The position numbers and the translations under genes were made by a program. Below, piece by piece: positions 1-6,914 of a stretch of DNA of 14,008 bases; the stretch's first letter is position 1, and the number at the start of each line of letters is the position of its first letter. The DNA is from CAYNQN01 sp964530525 (lineage in GTDB: Bacteria > Actinomycetota > Acidimicrobiia > Acidimicrobiales > Acidimicrobilacustridaceae), in assembly GCA_964530525.1 (NCBI GenBank), contig CAZHBH010000054.1, positions 1-14,008 on the forward strand, in the 5' to 3' direction. Below the pieces are notes generated by a model, which was not told where the DNA came from, searched no databases, and saw only the letters and a program-made list of their open reading frames with translations.

Positions 1-1589
1 GCGTCGGCGGCGATCGAGATCGCCTGACCTGCCGCTGCATCCGCAACGGCATCCGCCAACGAGGCGCAGGTGGGACCCATCCCGGCCACGGCGAGGGCGA
101 TCTCTCGGGTGGCCTCGGGGGCTCCCGGGAGCTCCGAGTGGACGGACGGCCCGACCATCGGCACCACGGCGTGAGGCTCGCCGTCCACGACGGTTCGCGG
201 CACCGGCACCACGAGGTCTCCGCGGGCTGCGATCGAGACGAAGTTGACGTCCCGTAGGGTGCCGTCGGGTGAGGGTGCGGCCACATCTGTCCCCTCCAGC
301 GAGGTGACCACGTCCGAGGTCTCTGCCAGCCCACGGATGGCCGGATGGCTGGGATCGAAGCCCGCGAGCGGCGCCAGCTGCGTCTCGACGGTCCCGGTTG
401 GCCGCCCGAGCACTCGGAGGGCGGCGGCGGTGGTGGCCAGGTCGGAGCCGCCGTGAGGGGTGCCCAACGTGACCACGGTCTGGAGCTCCACGGGCACCTG
501 GTGTCCTTCGGTGAGCGCCAACCTCGTCACAACTCCCCCCTGGGAGTGGGCGATCACGTCCATCGCCACCCCGGGGTTGGCGTGGGCGACCTGGCTCAGC
601 AGCAGCGCCAGGCGGGCCCCCGCCGAGCGCAGGTCGCCCATGGTGTCGGCCGCTGCGTAGGGGTTGGCCGGAATTCCAGAGAACCTTTCGTCGTCCCCAG
701 GGTCGGGGATGCGTCCCCCCGAGTACGAGAACCGCACGACGTCTCCCGGCGCGTAGCCGAGCCCGTCGACGTCCACCTCGTCCACCGAGGCGCTCTCGCT
801 CGTGGAGCCCAGACCCGCCACCAGCACGGCCACACGGCGACGTCCGGGCGGGCCAGCGGGCGTGCCTGGAGGGGTGCACGAGCTGCGGGAGCGCCGCCAT
901 CGCTCGATCGCCGACGTCACCTCGGCGAGGTGGGTGAGCGGGTCGAGCCGAGCCCGGTAGTGAGAGAGCAGCGCCACCCCCTCGCGGGCGGAGACCACGG
1001 CGTCGCCCGCCGCTGCGACGGCTCCGTCGGCCGCGAGGTCCAGCGTCGCCCGCACCAGCTCGGCGAGTGCCCAGCGTTCCGCCGCCCGCAACTCGGCCAG
1101 GCCCTCCCCGGCCCCAGGGACGAGGCGGGGTCGTTGCGGGACCCGTCCAGCGAGGACGAGCGCAGGGTCGAGGTACGTCCCGTCCACGTCTCTGATCCCG
1201 AAGTGGAACCGCCTGTCGGCTGTGCCGAGCCGCTGCCCTCGCGCGACGCGCACGCCTGCGTGCACCTCCACGGTCGCCAGGTACGAGTAGCTCGTGCGCA
1301 ACCCGTCGTCGTGGGCGATCGTCACGTGGAGCGTGGACGCGACGCGTCCAGCGAACAGAACCTCGCCGGCGGCGGATGCCGTCACGGGTGAGCCGGGCGT
1401 GGTCGCGTACTCCCAGCCCCTGTTGCCTGCTCCGTACGGGGCGGGATCCGGGGCGCGGTAGGGGTCGACGACCACGGCGTCCACCGGGGCGCTGTAGGGC
1501 TCAGCGGCCGTCGCCTGCCCATCCGGAGGCGATGCAACGCTGGCGATGAAGACGAGAAGGGATGCGAGGACTTGTGTGGCACGGGGCAC
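1..1589 (-). CDS. Exported degenerate M23/LytM domain fused to alpha/beta-hydrolase (lipase-like), 3' end outside window
   Basis: This reading frame is open without a stop from a GTG at 1589 to the window edge, at least 529 residues. GGAG at 1600-1597 sits 7 nt before the GTG. Residues 7-20 are hydrophobic and an Ala-rich cleavage region follows near 26-29, so a Sec signal peptide is likely. Residues about 50-146 match the M23/LytM fold (GNRGWEYA, VTASAAGEVLFAG, GLRTSYSYL, RFHFGIRD, YLDP). The usual HxxxD ligands are N56/E60, the YAH histidine is Y103, and the HxH pair is R127/H129, so peptidase activity is doubtful. After a helical linker, residues about 250-500 look like a PGAP1/lipase-type hydrolase: VAVLVAGLG near 253-261, nucleophile S349 in AHSQGG, probable D458 (ARGDLVVP) and H484 (HSELPG). 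It lies 78 nt after whiG, where actinobacteria usually have an M23 gene upstream of rpsB. The substrate is unknown; a cell-envelope role is inferred. Confidence 0.8.
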   Translation of the reverse strand, partial: MPRATQVLASLLVFIASVASPPDGQATAAEPYSAPVDAVVVDPYRAPDPAPYGAGNRGWEYATTPGSPVTASAAGEVLFAGRVASTLHVTIAHDDGLRTSYSYLATVEVHAGVRVARGQRLGTADRRFHFGIRDVDGTYLDPALVLAGRVPQRPRLVPGAGEGLAELRAAERWALAELVRATLDLAADGAVAAAGDAVVSAREGVALLSHYRARLDPLTHLAEVTSAIERWRRSRSSCTPPGTPAGPPGRRRVAVLVAGLGSTSESASVDEVDVDGLGYAPGDVVRFSYSGGRIPDPGDDERFSGIPANPYAAADTMGDLRSAGARLALLLSQVAHANPGVAMDVIAHSQGGVVTRLALTEGHQVPVELQTVVTLGTPHGGSDLATTAAALRVLGRPTGTVETQLAPLAGFDPSHPAIRGLAETSDVVTSLEGTDVAAPSPDGTLRDVNFVSIAARGDLVVPVPRTVVDGEPHAVVPMVGPSVHSELPGAPEATREIALAVAGMGPTCASLADAVADAAAGQAISIAAD

Positions 1590-1650
1590 GCGACAGCTCC
1601 ACCGGGATCGAACAGGTTCGGTGGGGGACGGGTGCGCCGCTCGGGCGCTG

Positions 1651-1665
1651 GACGGCAGAGCCGTC
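1651..1665 (-). terminator. Short perfect hairpin just after whiG
   Basis: A 6-bp perfect stem (GACGGC/GCCGTC) with a 3-nt loop begins 2 nt after the whiG stop codon. No T tract follows on the minus strand, so it may be a weak, U-less terminator or an RNA 3'-end stabiliser, or it may be fortuitous in GC-rich DNA. Confidence 0.3.
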
Positions 1666-1667
1666 GA

Positions 1668-2582
1668 TCAGGCGAGCTCGCGCTCGGCGGCGGCGATGCG
1701 AGATCGCAACTGGAGGACCGAACTGGTGTGGATCTGGCACACCCGGCTCTCGGTCACGCCGATCACCTCGCCGATCTCAGCCATCGTGAGGCCCTCGTAG
1801 TAGTAGAGGGTGAGGACGATCCTCTCCCTCTCGCCCATGCGCCCGATCGCGTCCGCGAGGATCCGGCGCATCTCGGTCTCCTCGAAGGCTTGAACGGGGC
1901 CATCTCCGCTGTCGGCGATGGTGTCTCCCAGGGTCACCCCGGTGTCTCCGCGCTCCGCGCCTGCGGAGAGCATCTCGTCGAGGGCGACGATGCCCCGAAA
2001 GGAGATCTGCGACAGGTCCTCTGCCAGCTGCTCCTCGGTGATCCCCATCGAAGCCGCCAGCTCGGCCTCCGTGGGGGTGCGGTGCAGCTGGGCCTCGAGG
2101 GTGGCGTAGGCCTCCTCGAGGGCTCGAGCCTTGGCCCGAACCGATCTGGGCACCCAGTCGGTGCCGCGGAGCTCGTCGAGGATCGCGCCCTTTATCCGAG
2201 CCATGGCGTAGGTCTCGAACTTCAGGCCCCTTTCGGGCTCGAAGCGCTCTATGGCGTCGATGAGCCCGAAGATGCCGTAGCTGGCCAGGTCGGACCGATC
2301 GATCGTGCTGGGCAGCCCTGCCGACACCCTTCCGGCCACGTACTTCACGAGCGACGAGTAGTGCAGGATGAGACGGTCCCGACACTCCCTCGTCGGGTTC
2401 GACCGGTACTCGTCCCACAGGTGCGCCACGCCTCCGGTCCGCTCCTTGATGAGCGCGAGCTCGGGAGGGGCCACGGCTCCGTTGGCGCGCGCCACCTCGT
2501 GGTCGGACGGCCCACCCGTCCCGGCGATGCCGAGATCGGTGATCCCGTCAGGCTCTGGGGTGTGTCGCATCGACGACGCCAC
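1668..2582 (-). CDS. whiG: RNA polymerase sigma factor, FliA/WhiG (sigma-28) family
   Basis: This encodes a 304-residue alternative sigma factor. Region 2 spans about residues 55-135 (LILHYSSLVKYVAGR, DLASYGIFGLIDAIERF, KFETYAMARIKGAILDELR). Region 3 covers about 140-205 (WVPRSVRAKAR, RTPTEAELA). Region 4, with its helix-turn-helix, covers about 235-300 (LTLYYYEGLTMAEIGEVIGVTESRVCQ). The DELRGTDWVPRSVR junction is diagnostic of the FliA/WhiG branch. The GTG start at 2582 is supported by AAGGAG at 2595-2590 with a 7-nt spacer; an in-frame ATG at 2570 is the alternative. The gene overlaps the xerC 3' end by 35 nt, so it is probably translated from the comM-dprA-xerC transcript. In Streptomyces WhiG starts sporogenic differentiation, and FliA orthologues drive flagellar genes; no flagellar or sporulation gene is visible here, so its regulon is unknown. 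Confidence 0.93.
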   Translation of the reverse strand: MASSMRHTPEPDGITDLGIAGTGGPSDHEVARANGAVAPPELALIKERTGGVAHLWDEYRSNPTRECRDRLILHYSSLVKYVAGRVSAGLPSTIDRSDLASYGIFGLIDAIERFEPERGLKFETYAMARIKGAILDELRGTDWVPRSVRAKARALEEAYATLEAQLHRTPTEAELAASMGITEEQLAEDLSQISFRGIVALDEMLSAGAERGDTGVTLGDTIADSGDGPVQAFEETEMRRILADAIGRMGERERIVLTLYYYEGLTMAEIGEVIGVTESRVCQIHTSSVLQLRSRIAAAERELA

Positions 2583-3444
2583 GGAGGCGCTCCTTGCTCA
2601 CGTGCGTGTAGTGCTGGGTGGTGGTGAGGGCCGAGTGTCCTAGAAGCTCCTGGACGGCCCGCAGGTCGGCCCCACCGTCGAGCAGGTGGGTGGCGAAGGT
2701 GTGACGGAGGGCGTGGGGGTGCGTGGGCTCGGCCGAACGCCGGTCGATGATGCGCCGCACGTCGCGGGGCCCCAGGCGGTGGCCACGCATGTTGAGGAAG
2801 ACGGCGTCGGTCGGGGAGCTCGGACCCACGAGCTGGTCACGGATCCCGCCCAGCCACCTCTCGAGCGCCGACACGGTGGGAGCGCTCAGCGGCACCTGCC
2901 GCTGCTTGCCGCCCTTGCCCCACACCCGCACTGTTGCCGCTGCGAGGTCGATGTCCTCCGGACGCAGCCCGCACAGCTCAGAGACGCGCAGGCCACTTCC
3001 GTAGAGAAGCTCCACGACCGCCTCGTCGCGGGCCATCACGGCCGGGTCCGTGGGGCGCGCAGGATCAGGCGTCCGGTCCAGCAGCGCGTCCAGCTCGTCG
3101 GCGCGCAGCACCCTGGGGAGGCGCCCTCCTGAAGGGGGAGCGGAGAGGCCCACGGCTGGGTCCCGCTCCATCGCGCCGGTGCGGCGCAGCCAGTCGAAGT
3201 AGCGACGCAGGGACGAGATCTTTCGCACGATGCTCCGCCGTGCGTAGCCACGTGACGACAGATACGCGACGTATCGCCGAAGGACCTTCCGCTCGACCTC
3301 CCCGGGCCCGTGCAGGCCCAGGCGCTCCGCCCAGGTGCGGAAGCCTTCGAGGTCCGAGCTGTAGGCACGCACCGTAGACGGGGCGGCTGCCGTGAGGGAG
3401 GCGGCGAAGGCGTCGAAGCCCCAGAGATCCGTGCCACCGGTCAC
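2548..3444 (-). CDS. xerC: Tyrosine recombinase XerC
   Basis: This encodes a site-specific tyrosine recombinase; in the family, XerC acts with XerD at dif to resolve chromosome dimers. An N-terminal SAM-like core-binding domain (AFAASLTAAAPSTVRAY, SLRRYFDWL) is followed by the catalytic domain. With the GTG at 3444 as start (298 residues) the active-site residues fall at R153 (GSGLRVSEL), K177 (GKGGKQR), H244 and R247 (HALRH), H270 (LLGHSAL) and nucleophile Y279 (QHYTHV), in the order and spacing of Xer proteins. The frame remains open upstream to GTGs at 3453 and 3558. The 3558 start would overlap dprA by 68 nt and has its GGAGG 11 nt away, so I prefer 3444 on family length, although its SD is weak. 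It sits between dprA and whiG in one operon. A phage-type integrase is unlikely given this core-gene context. Confidence 0.92.
   Translation of the reverse strand: MTGGTDLWGFDAFAASLTAAAPSTVRAYSSDLEGFRTWAERLGLHGPGEVERKVLRRYVAYLSSRGYARRSIVRKISSLRRYFDWLRRTGAMERDPAVGLSAPPSGGRLPRVLRADELDALLDRTPDPARPTDPAVMARDEAVVELLYGSGLRVSELCGLRPEDIDLAAATVRVWGKGGKQRQVPLSAPTVSALERWLGGIRDQLVGPSSPTDAVFLNMRGHRLGPRDVRRIIDRRSAEPTHPHALRHTFATHLLDGGADLRAVQELLGHSALTTTQHYTHVSKERLRGVVDATHPRA
2590..2595 (-). promoter_or_regulatory. Shine-Dalgarno of whiG
   Basis: AAGGAG lies inside the xerC coding region, 7 nt before the GTG at 2582. It decides in favour of this start over the downstream ATG at 2570 and shows that whiG has its own ribosome entry despite overlapping xerC. 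Confidence 0.7.
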
Positions 3445-3490
3445 GGCGTACACCGTACCTGGCGCCCGCTCAGTGTGGTCGTACCCGCGC

Positions 3491-4729
3491 TCATAGTCGC
3501 CGTTCGGAAGCCGGCCTCCTGCCTCGCACGCCCGACGGGGCCGTCCCTGCGCCGACACGCTCGTACCAACCTCCCCTCAACGCCACCCAGCCCCGTTCCT
3601 CCAGCTCGTCGAGGGTGCAGGCGAGCCCGGCGAGGCTCTTGCACGTGCGCACCATCAGCTGCTCGATGGTCGTGGCCTGCCAACCCATCGCCTCAAGGAC
3701 GACTCGGGCCCCGGGCGAGGGCAACGGCCTCGCAGCCTCTGCCCTCGACTGGGCCGAGGAGTCGAGCTGGAGCATCGCCAGCACGTCTTCGGCGCCCCTG
3801 CAAACCCCTGCGCCGTCGGCGAGCAGGTCGTTGGCTCCTGCCGACGCGGGTGCTCCTACCGGTCCCGGCGTGGCCATGACGGGCCGCCCCCGCTTGAGCG
3901 CCTCTTCGGCCGTGATGAGGGACCCGCCGTGCGAGTGCGACTCCACGACCACGACCAGGTCGGCGAGCGCCGCGATGATCCGGTTGCGAGCGGGGAACTG
4001 CCAGGGCTCGATGGTGGTTCCCAGGGGTTGCTCGCTGCACAGGAGGCCCTTGTCTGCAACCTCCGCCCACAAGCCTGCGTTTCGTCGGGGATAGACCACG
4101 TCCAGGCCGGCTCCGACGACCCCGACCGGTGGTGCCGCCGCGGCTTCCAGCGCCCCGCGGTGGGCGGCGCCGTCCACCCCCAGGGCCAGGCCCGACACCA
4201 CCGCCACGCCCGAACCTGCCAGGTCGCGCCCGAGGGCACGGGCCGCTTCGTAGCCGTAGAGGCTGCAGTCCCGGGTGCCGACGACGGCCACCCGCGCTCG
4301 ATCCAGGGCGCCGATGTCCCCTCTCCACGTCAGCATCGCCGGAGGGTTGGGGTCGTCCACGAGGCACTCCGGGTACCCCGGGCTCGTCCGTCCCGCCACA
4401 CAGACCCCGGCCTCGCAGTGCTGCATCCACAGCGCGGCCACGTCGAGCTGGTCCGCCTCTCGTGCCCAGCGCGCTGCGGTGGCACGGGTGACCCGGCCGA
4501 GGCTCCGCCGGGCAGTCGCATCGTGGCACTCCCCCGAGCGCAGCGAACGCCAAGCCAGCCTGGCGGAGCGGTCGTCCGTGAGAGCTCGCAGGCGTCCTGG
4601 TGTCATCTCGGGAAGCTTCGCCAGCGCGATCAGCCACGCCTCGTCGGGGAGGCTGTCGTCACCGGCCTCGTCGAGGTTCGTCGAAGCCCTTGCCTGCGTC
4701 GCGGTGGCGGGTCGTCTGCGGGCGCTCAC
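3491..4729 (-). CDS. dprA: DNA-processing protein DprA (Smf)
   Basis: This encodes a 412-residue DprA. The family binds incoming single-stranded DNA during transformation and loads RecA. Residues about 30-60 look like the N-terminal helical domain (LPEMTPGRLRAL). The Rossmann-like core follows: VAVVGTRDCSLYGYEAAR at 147-164, VVSGLALGVDGAAHRGAL at 177-194, GVVGAGLDVVYP at 203-214, FPARNRIIAALAD at 245-257 and SHGGSLITAEEAL at 266-278. The C-terminal region at about 338-395 resembles the DprA winged helix. The GTG start overlaps the comM stop by 4 nt (GTGA), with AGAGG 8 nt upstream at 4742-4738, which indicates translational coupling. Its 3' end runs 47 nt past the chosen xerC start. Neighbouring comM suggests a shared role in DNA uptake and integration, but no uptake-pilus genes are in view. 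Confidence 0.95.
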   Translation of the reverse strand: MSARRRPATATQARASTNLDEAGDDSLPDEAWLIALAKLPEMTPGRLRALTDDRSARLAWRSLRSGECHDATARRSLGRVTRATAARWAREADQLDVAALWMQHCEAGVCVAGRTSPGYPECLVDDPNPPAMLTWRGDIGALDRARVAVVGTRDCSLYGYEAARALGRDLAGSGVAVVSGLALGVDGAAHRGALEAAAAPPVGVVGAGLDVVYPRRNAGLWAEVADKGLLCSEQPLGTTIEPWQFPARNRIIAALADLVVVVESHSHGGSLITAEEALKRGRPVMATPGPVGAPASAGANDLLADGAGVCRGAEDVLAMLQLDSSAQSRAEAARPLPSPGARVVLEAMGWQATTIEQLMVRTCKSLAGLACTLDELEERGWVALRGGWYERVGAGTAPSGVRGRRPASERRL

Positions 4730-6243
4730 CCGGCGAGCCTCTGCGTCGCGAAGGCCGGCTCACATCGCAGGGCCATCGCCTCGCTCACCAACTCCGCCGA
4801 CAGCTCGCCCTCGCATCCGGCGAGGTCCGCGAGGGTGAGGGCCACCCGGCGCACCCTCAGCAGGCCACGGCCGGTGAGGCGGCCTCGCCGCAGCTCGCGC
4901 TCGAGGCGGGAGCTTGCCGTCGTCGACAGGGGAGCGTGCGCCTCCACGCCCGCCTGGTCGAGCAGAGCGTTGCATCGGACGCCGCGCTCGGAGGCCAGCT
5001 CCCTGGCCCGCGCCACGCGGGTTGCGACGGTGGCGGAGGGCTCTCCGGGTGTGTCGTCGAGCAGGTCGGAAGCTGCGGGTCGCGACACGTCGATCCGCAG
5101 GTCCAGCCGGTCCAGGAGCGGGGCCGAGAGCCGACGGCTGTAGCGGGCGAGCGCCAGGTCGGAGCAGCGGCAGCTCCCAGGCGACGATCGCATGCCGCAC
5201 GGGCAGGGGTTCATGGCTGCTACGAACAGGAAGCGCGCAGGCAGGGAGGCCCGCACGTCGGCGCGGGCCACGTGCACCACCCCCTCTTCCAGGGGTTGGC
5301 GCAGGGCGTCGAGCACCGAGGTCGAGAACTCCCCCAACTCGTCGAGGAAGAGGATTCCGCAGTGGGCCATGGAGACCTCCCCGGGGCAGAGCCTGCGCGA
5401 TCCGCCGCCTACGAGAGCTGCCATGGAGGAACCGTGGTGCGGCGCACGCCAGGGGGGACGACGCACGAGGCCGTCGCCCCGCCTCAGCACCCCCGCTGCC
5501 GAACGCACTCGGGTGGCTTCCAGCGCCTGGGTCGGATCCAGATCGGGAAGCAGGCCCAGCAGCCTTCGAGCCAGCATCGTCTTGCCAGCCCCCGGTGGGC
5601 CCACGAGAAGCAGGTGGTGGCCTCCTGCTGCGGCGACCTCGAGCGCACGCCGCGCCAGGGGCTGGCCCCGCACGTCTGAGAGGTCCTCGGTGCTCTGCGG
5701 AGGCCCGTCGCCCGGCGGGGGAGGGAGGTCGGGCCAGGGTTGCTCTCCGAGGAGGCACTCCACCAGCTGGCCGAGGCTCGAAGCACTCCGCACGCGGTCC
5801 CTGTCGACGAGGGCGGCTTCCCACGCGTTCTGGGTGGGGACGACGACCAGAGGCTGAGACATCGATTCCGTCAGCGCAAGCGCGCCGGTCACCGGGCGTA
5901 TGGAACCGTCGAGGCCGAGCTCACCCAGGAAGGCCTTCTCGGACACCGCCGCCCGCGGCACGTGCTCGTTGGCCACCAGCAGGGCCAGGGCGATCGCCAG
6001 GTCGAGCCCAGCGCCCACCTTGCGGACGCCCACCGGAGCCAGGTTCACGGTGTAGCGACGGTGCTCCCACGGCAGGCCGCTCGACTCGATGGCGGCGCGA
6101 ACCCGATCGCGAGCCTCCCTGCAGGCGACGTCGGGCTGGCCGACCACGGTGAAGCCGGGCAGACCGCTTGCCGAGTGGACCTCGACTTCGACGGGTTGGC
6201 CGTCGATCCCGAGGAGCACTGCTGATGAGACGGTGGCAGGCAT
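4726..6243 (-). CDS. comM: ComM/YifB family AAA+ ATPase (Mg-chelatase-like)
   Basis: This encodes a 505-residue hexameric-helicase-type AAA+ protein. In transformable bacteria ComM promotes branch migration during integration of donor DNA. The N-terminal ChlI-like/Lon-protease-fold domain covers about residues 1-165 (GLPGFTVVGQPDVACREARDR, NLAPVGVRKVGAGLDL). The ATPase follows with Walker A GPPGAGKT at 215-222, the APHHGSS loop near 268-273 and Walker B ILFLDE at 297-302. The family insert MNPCPCG...SCRC has C347, C349, C358 and C360 placed for a metal site. The DRLDLRIDV segment near 378-386 and a C-terminal helical lid complete it. The ATG at 6243 has GGAGG 8 nt upstream. It heads the comM-dprA-xerC-whiG operon, with a TATGAT hexamer about 70 nt upstream. 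The old name Mg-chelatase subunit ChlI would be misleading here. Confidence 0.95.
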   Translation of the reverse strand: MPATVSSAVLLGIDGQPVEVEVHSASGLPGFTVVGQPDVACREARDRVRAAIESSGLPWEHRRYTVNLAPVGVRKVGAGLDLAIALALLVANEHVPRAAVSEKAFLGELGLDGSIRPVTGALALTESMSQPLVVVPTQNAWEAALVDRDRVRSASSLGQLVECLLGEQPWPDLPPPPGDGPPQSTEDLSDVRGQPLARRALEVAAAGGHHLLLVGPPGAGKTMLARRLLGLLPDLDPTQALEATRVRSAAGVLRRGDGLVRRPPWRAPHHGSSMAALVGGGSRRLCPGEVSMAHCGILFLDELGEFSTSVLDALRQPLEEGVVHVARADVRASLPARFLFVAAMNPCPCGMRSSPGSCRCSDLALARYSRRLSAPLLDRLDLRIDVSRPAASDLLDDTPGEPSATVATRVARARELASERGVRCNALLDQAGVEAHAPLSTTASSRLERELRRGRLTGRGLLRVRRVALTLADLAGCEGELSAELVSEAMALRCEPAFATQRLAG

Positions 6244-6251
6244 GTGTGTGT

Positions 6252-6256
6252 CCTCC
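6252..6256 (-). promoter_or_regulatory. Shine-Dalgarno of comM
   Basis: A perfect GGAGG with an 8-nt spacer to the ATG at 6243. It contrasts with the SD-poor starts of the adjacent divergent gene pair. Confidence 0.75.
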
Positions 6257-6311
6257 GATGCGCTTGGGATGGGAGGACAGCCCTGTCGCCGGCCGTCGAA
6301 GCGAGGACCTC

Positions 6312-6317
6312 ATCATA
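6312..6317 (-). promoter_or_regulatory. Putative -10 element of the comM operon
   Basis: TATGAT on the minus strand differs from TATAAT at one base and lies 68 nt upstream of the comM ATG, which gives a leader of about 60 nt. I see no good -35 at 16-18 bp; the closest TTGCAG is 21 bp upstream. It sits in the 170-bp gap between comM and the cytochrome gene, which otherwise holds no gene. Confidence 0.4.
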
Positions 6318-6413
6318 GCTGGATCGCGAACAGCGAGACTGCAACGCTCGGGGTGCTGGCCCCTTGGAGGAGCTAGGCGGGCGCGGGGATGGTCGGGTGC
6401 TGGGCCTTAGGGC

Positions 6414-6752
6414 TCACAGCACTTCGCGCTCGTAGCGCACGACCGCCTCGATGTCGGCGTCGTCGAGGCGGTCGCCGAAGCTCGGCATTCCCCCGCCGCC
6501 TCCCTCGGTCACCACTCGCACGTGCTCCTCGTAGGTCAGCCGCGCGGCCACGACCCCTGCGAGCTTGGGCCCGGCTCCGCTGCCACCGCCGCTGCGCCCG
6601 TGGCACTGGGCGCAGCTGGAGTCGTAGACCTCTTGTCCCCGCGCCAGCACGGGATCGTCCGGCGTCGGCAGGCCGGGACTGGAGCATGCGACGAGCAGGG
6701 CACCAGCCATCGCCACCGCAGCAGCCAGTGCTCCCAGTGCTCTCGTCCTCAT
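6414..6752 (-). CDS. Lipoprotein c-type cytochrome (class I, single haem)
   Basis: This encodes a 112-residue exported electron carrier. Residues 1-22 form a lipoprotein signal peptide with lipobox LVAC, so C23 is the expected lipidated residue. The mature part carries the haem c motif CAQCH at 47-51 and a distal axial ligand M89 in GGMPSFG, followed by the usual C-terminal helix (DDADIEAVVRYERE). This matches cytochrome CBB3/class I domains. The frame extends 18 codons upstream to 6806, but that would overlap the divergent gene and bury the signal peptide, so ATG 6752 is chosen. No SD precedes it; TATGGT lies 8 nt upstream, suggesting a leaderless mRNA. It is divergent from a 36-residue membrane protein. 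Its redox partner is not identifiable here. Confidence 0.88.
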   Translation of the reverse strand: MRTRALGALAAAVAMAGALLVACSSPGLPTPDDPVLARGQEVYDSSCAQCHGRSGGGSGAGPKLAGVVAARLTYEEHVRVVTEGGGGGMPSFGDRLDDADIEAVVRYEREVL

Positions 6753-6774
6753 GCCTGGGCACCATACTGGGGAC
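6753..6774. promoter_or_regulatory. 22-bp divergent start region with overlapping -10-like hexamers
   Basis: Only 22 bp separate the ATG of the cytochrome gene (minus) from the GTG of the small membrane gene (plus). On the minus strand TATGGT (6766-6761) is 8 nt from the ATG. On the plus strand CATACT (6763-6768) is 6 nt from the GTG. The two hexamers overlap by 4 bp. No usable SD exists on either side. Leaderless transcription from mutually overlapping promoters is the simplest reading; the -35 regions would lie within the opposite genes. Confidence 0.4.
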
Positions 6775-6885
6775 GTGGGCTTCAATCCCTTCCGCGAGAG
6801 CACCAACTCACTGGTGGACTACGTGGTCGTCGTAGCTGCTATGGCCGTGATCGTGGGCCTCGTGCTCTGGGCCATCCTGGGCTGA
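6775..6885 (+). CDS. Small single-pass membrane protein, 36 aa
   Basis: This is the only plus-strand gene I support. It starts with GTG and reads VGFNPFREST followed by a short polar stretch. One hydrophobic segment spans residues about 14-35 (DYVVVVAAMAVIVGLVLWAI), and the protein ends in LG. The N-terminal NPFR and the Asp-Tyr just before the helix resemble small conserved actinobacterial membrane proteins as I remember them, but I cannot name a family. An in-frame ATG at 6751 would give 44 residues, but that extension overlaps the cytochrome start codon and lacks an SD. The gene ends 29 nt from the convergent yraN stop. Its position back to back with a lipoprotein cytochrome suggests a link to the membrane electron-transport machinery; this is inference only. 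Confidence 0.6.
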   Translation: MGFNPFRESTNSLVDYVVVVAAMAVIVGLVLWAILG

Positions 6886-6914
6886 CTCCCGGTGAGTGCG
6901 GGACCGCACGACGC

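Noticed and set aside
1609..1620. CGAAC/GTTCG palindrome upstream of the M23-like gene, resembling a LexA (SOS) box
   Set aside because: The half-sites are separated by 2 nt, whereas the actinobacterial/Gram-positive LexA box has 4 nt between them. It is most likely fortuitous.
1590..1620. GTTCGATCCCGG on the minus strand resembling the T-arm of a tRNA
   Set aside because: No matching acceptor, anticodon or D-arm sequence lies at the required distance, and the segment lies within the whiG to M23-like spacer next to an SD.
3445..3558. Longer xerC start at GTG 3558 with a GGGGAGG upstream
   Set aside because: It overlaps dprA by 68 nt, has an 11-nt SD spacer, and adds 38 residues not typical of XerC. 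The 298-residue form places the catalytic residues at family-standard spacing.
6351..6403. Nine-base direct repeat (GGGTGCTGG) in the comM-cytochrome gap
   Set aside because: Only two short copies 44 nt apart and no symmetry with the putative promoter; not beyond chance for this composition.
6753..6806. Upstream extension of the cytochrome frame to 6806
   Set aside because: It would overlap the divergent small gene and move the lipoprotein signal peptide into the interior of the protein.
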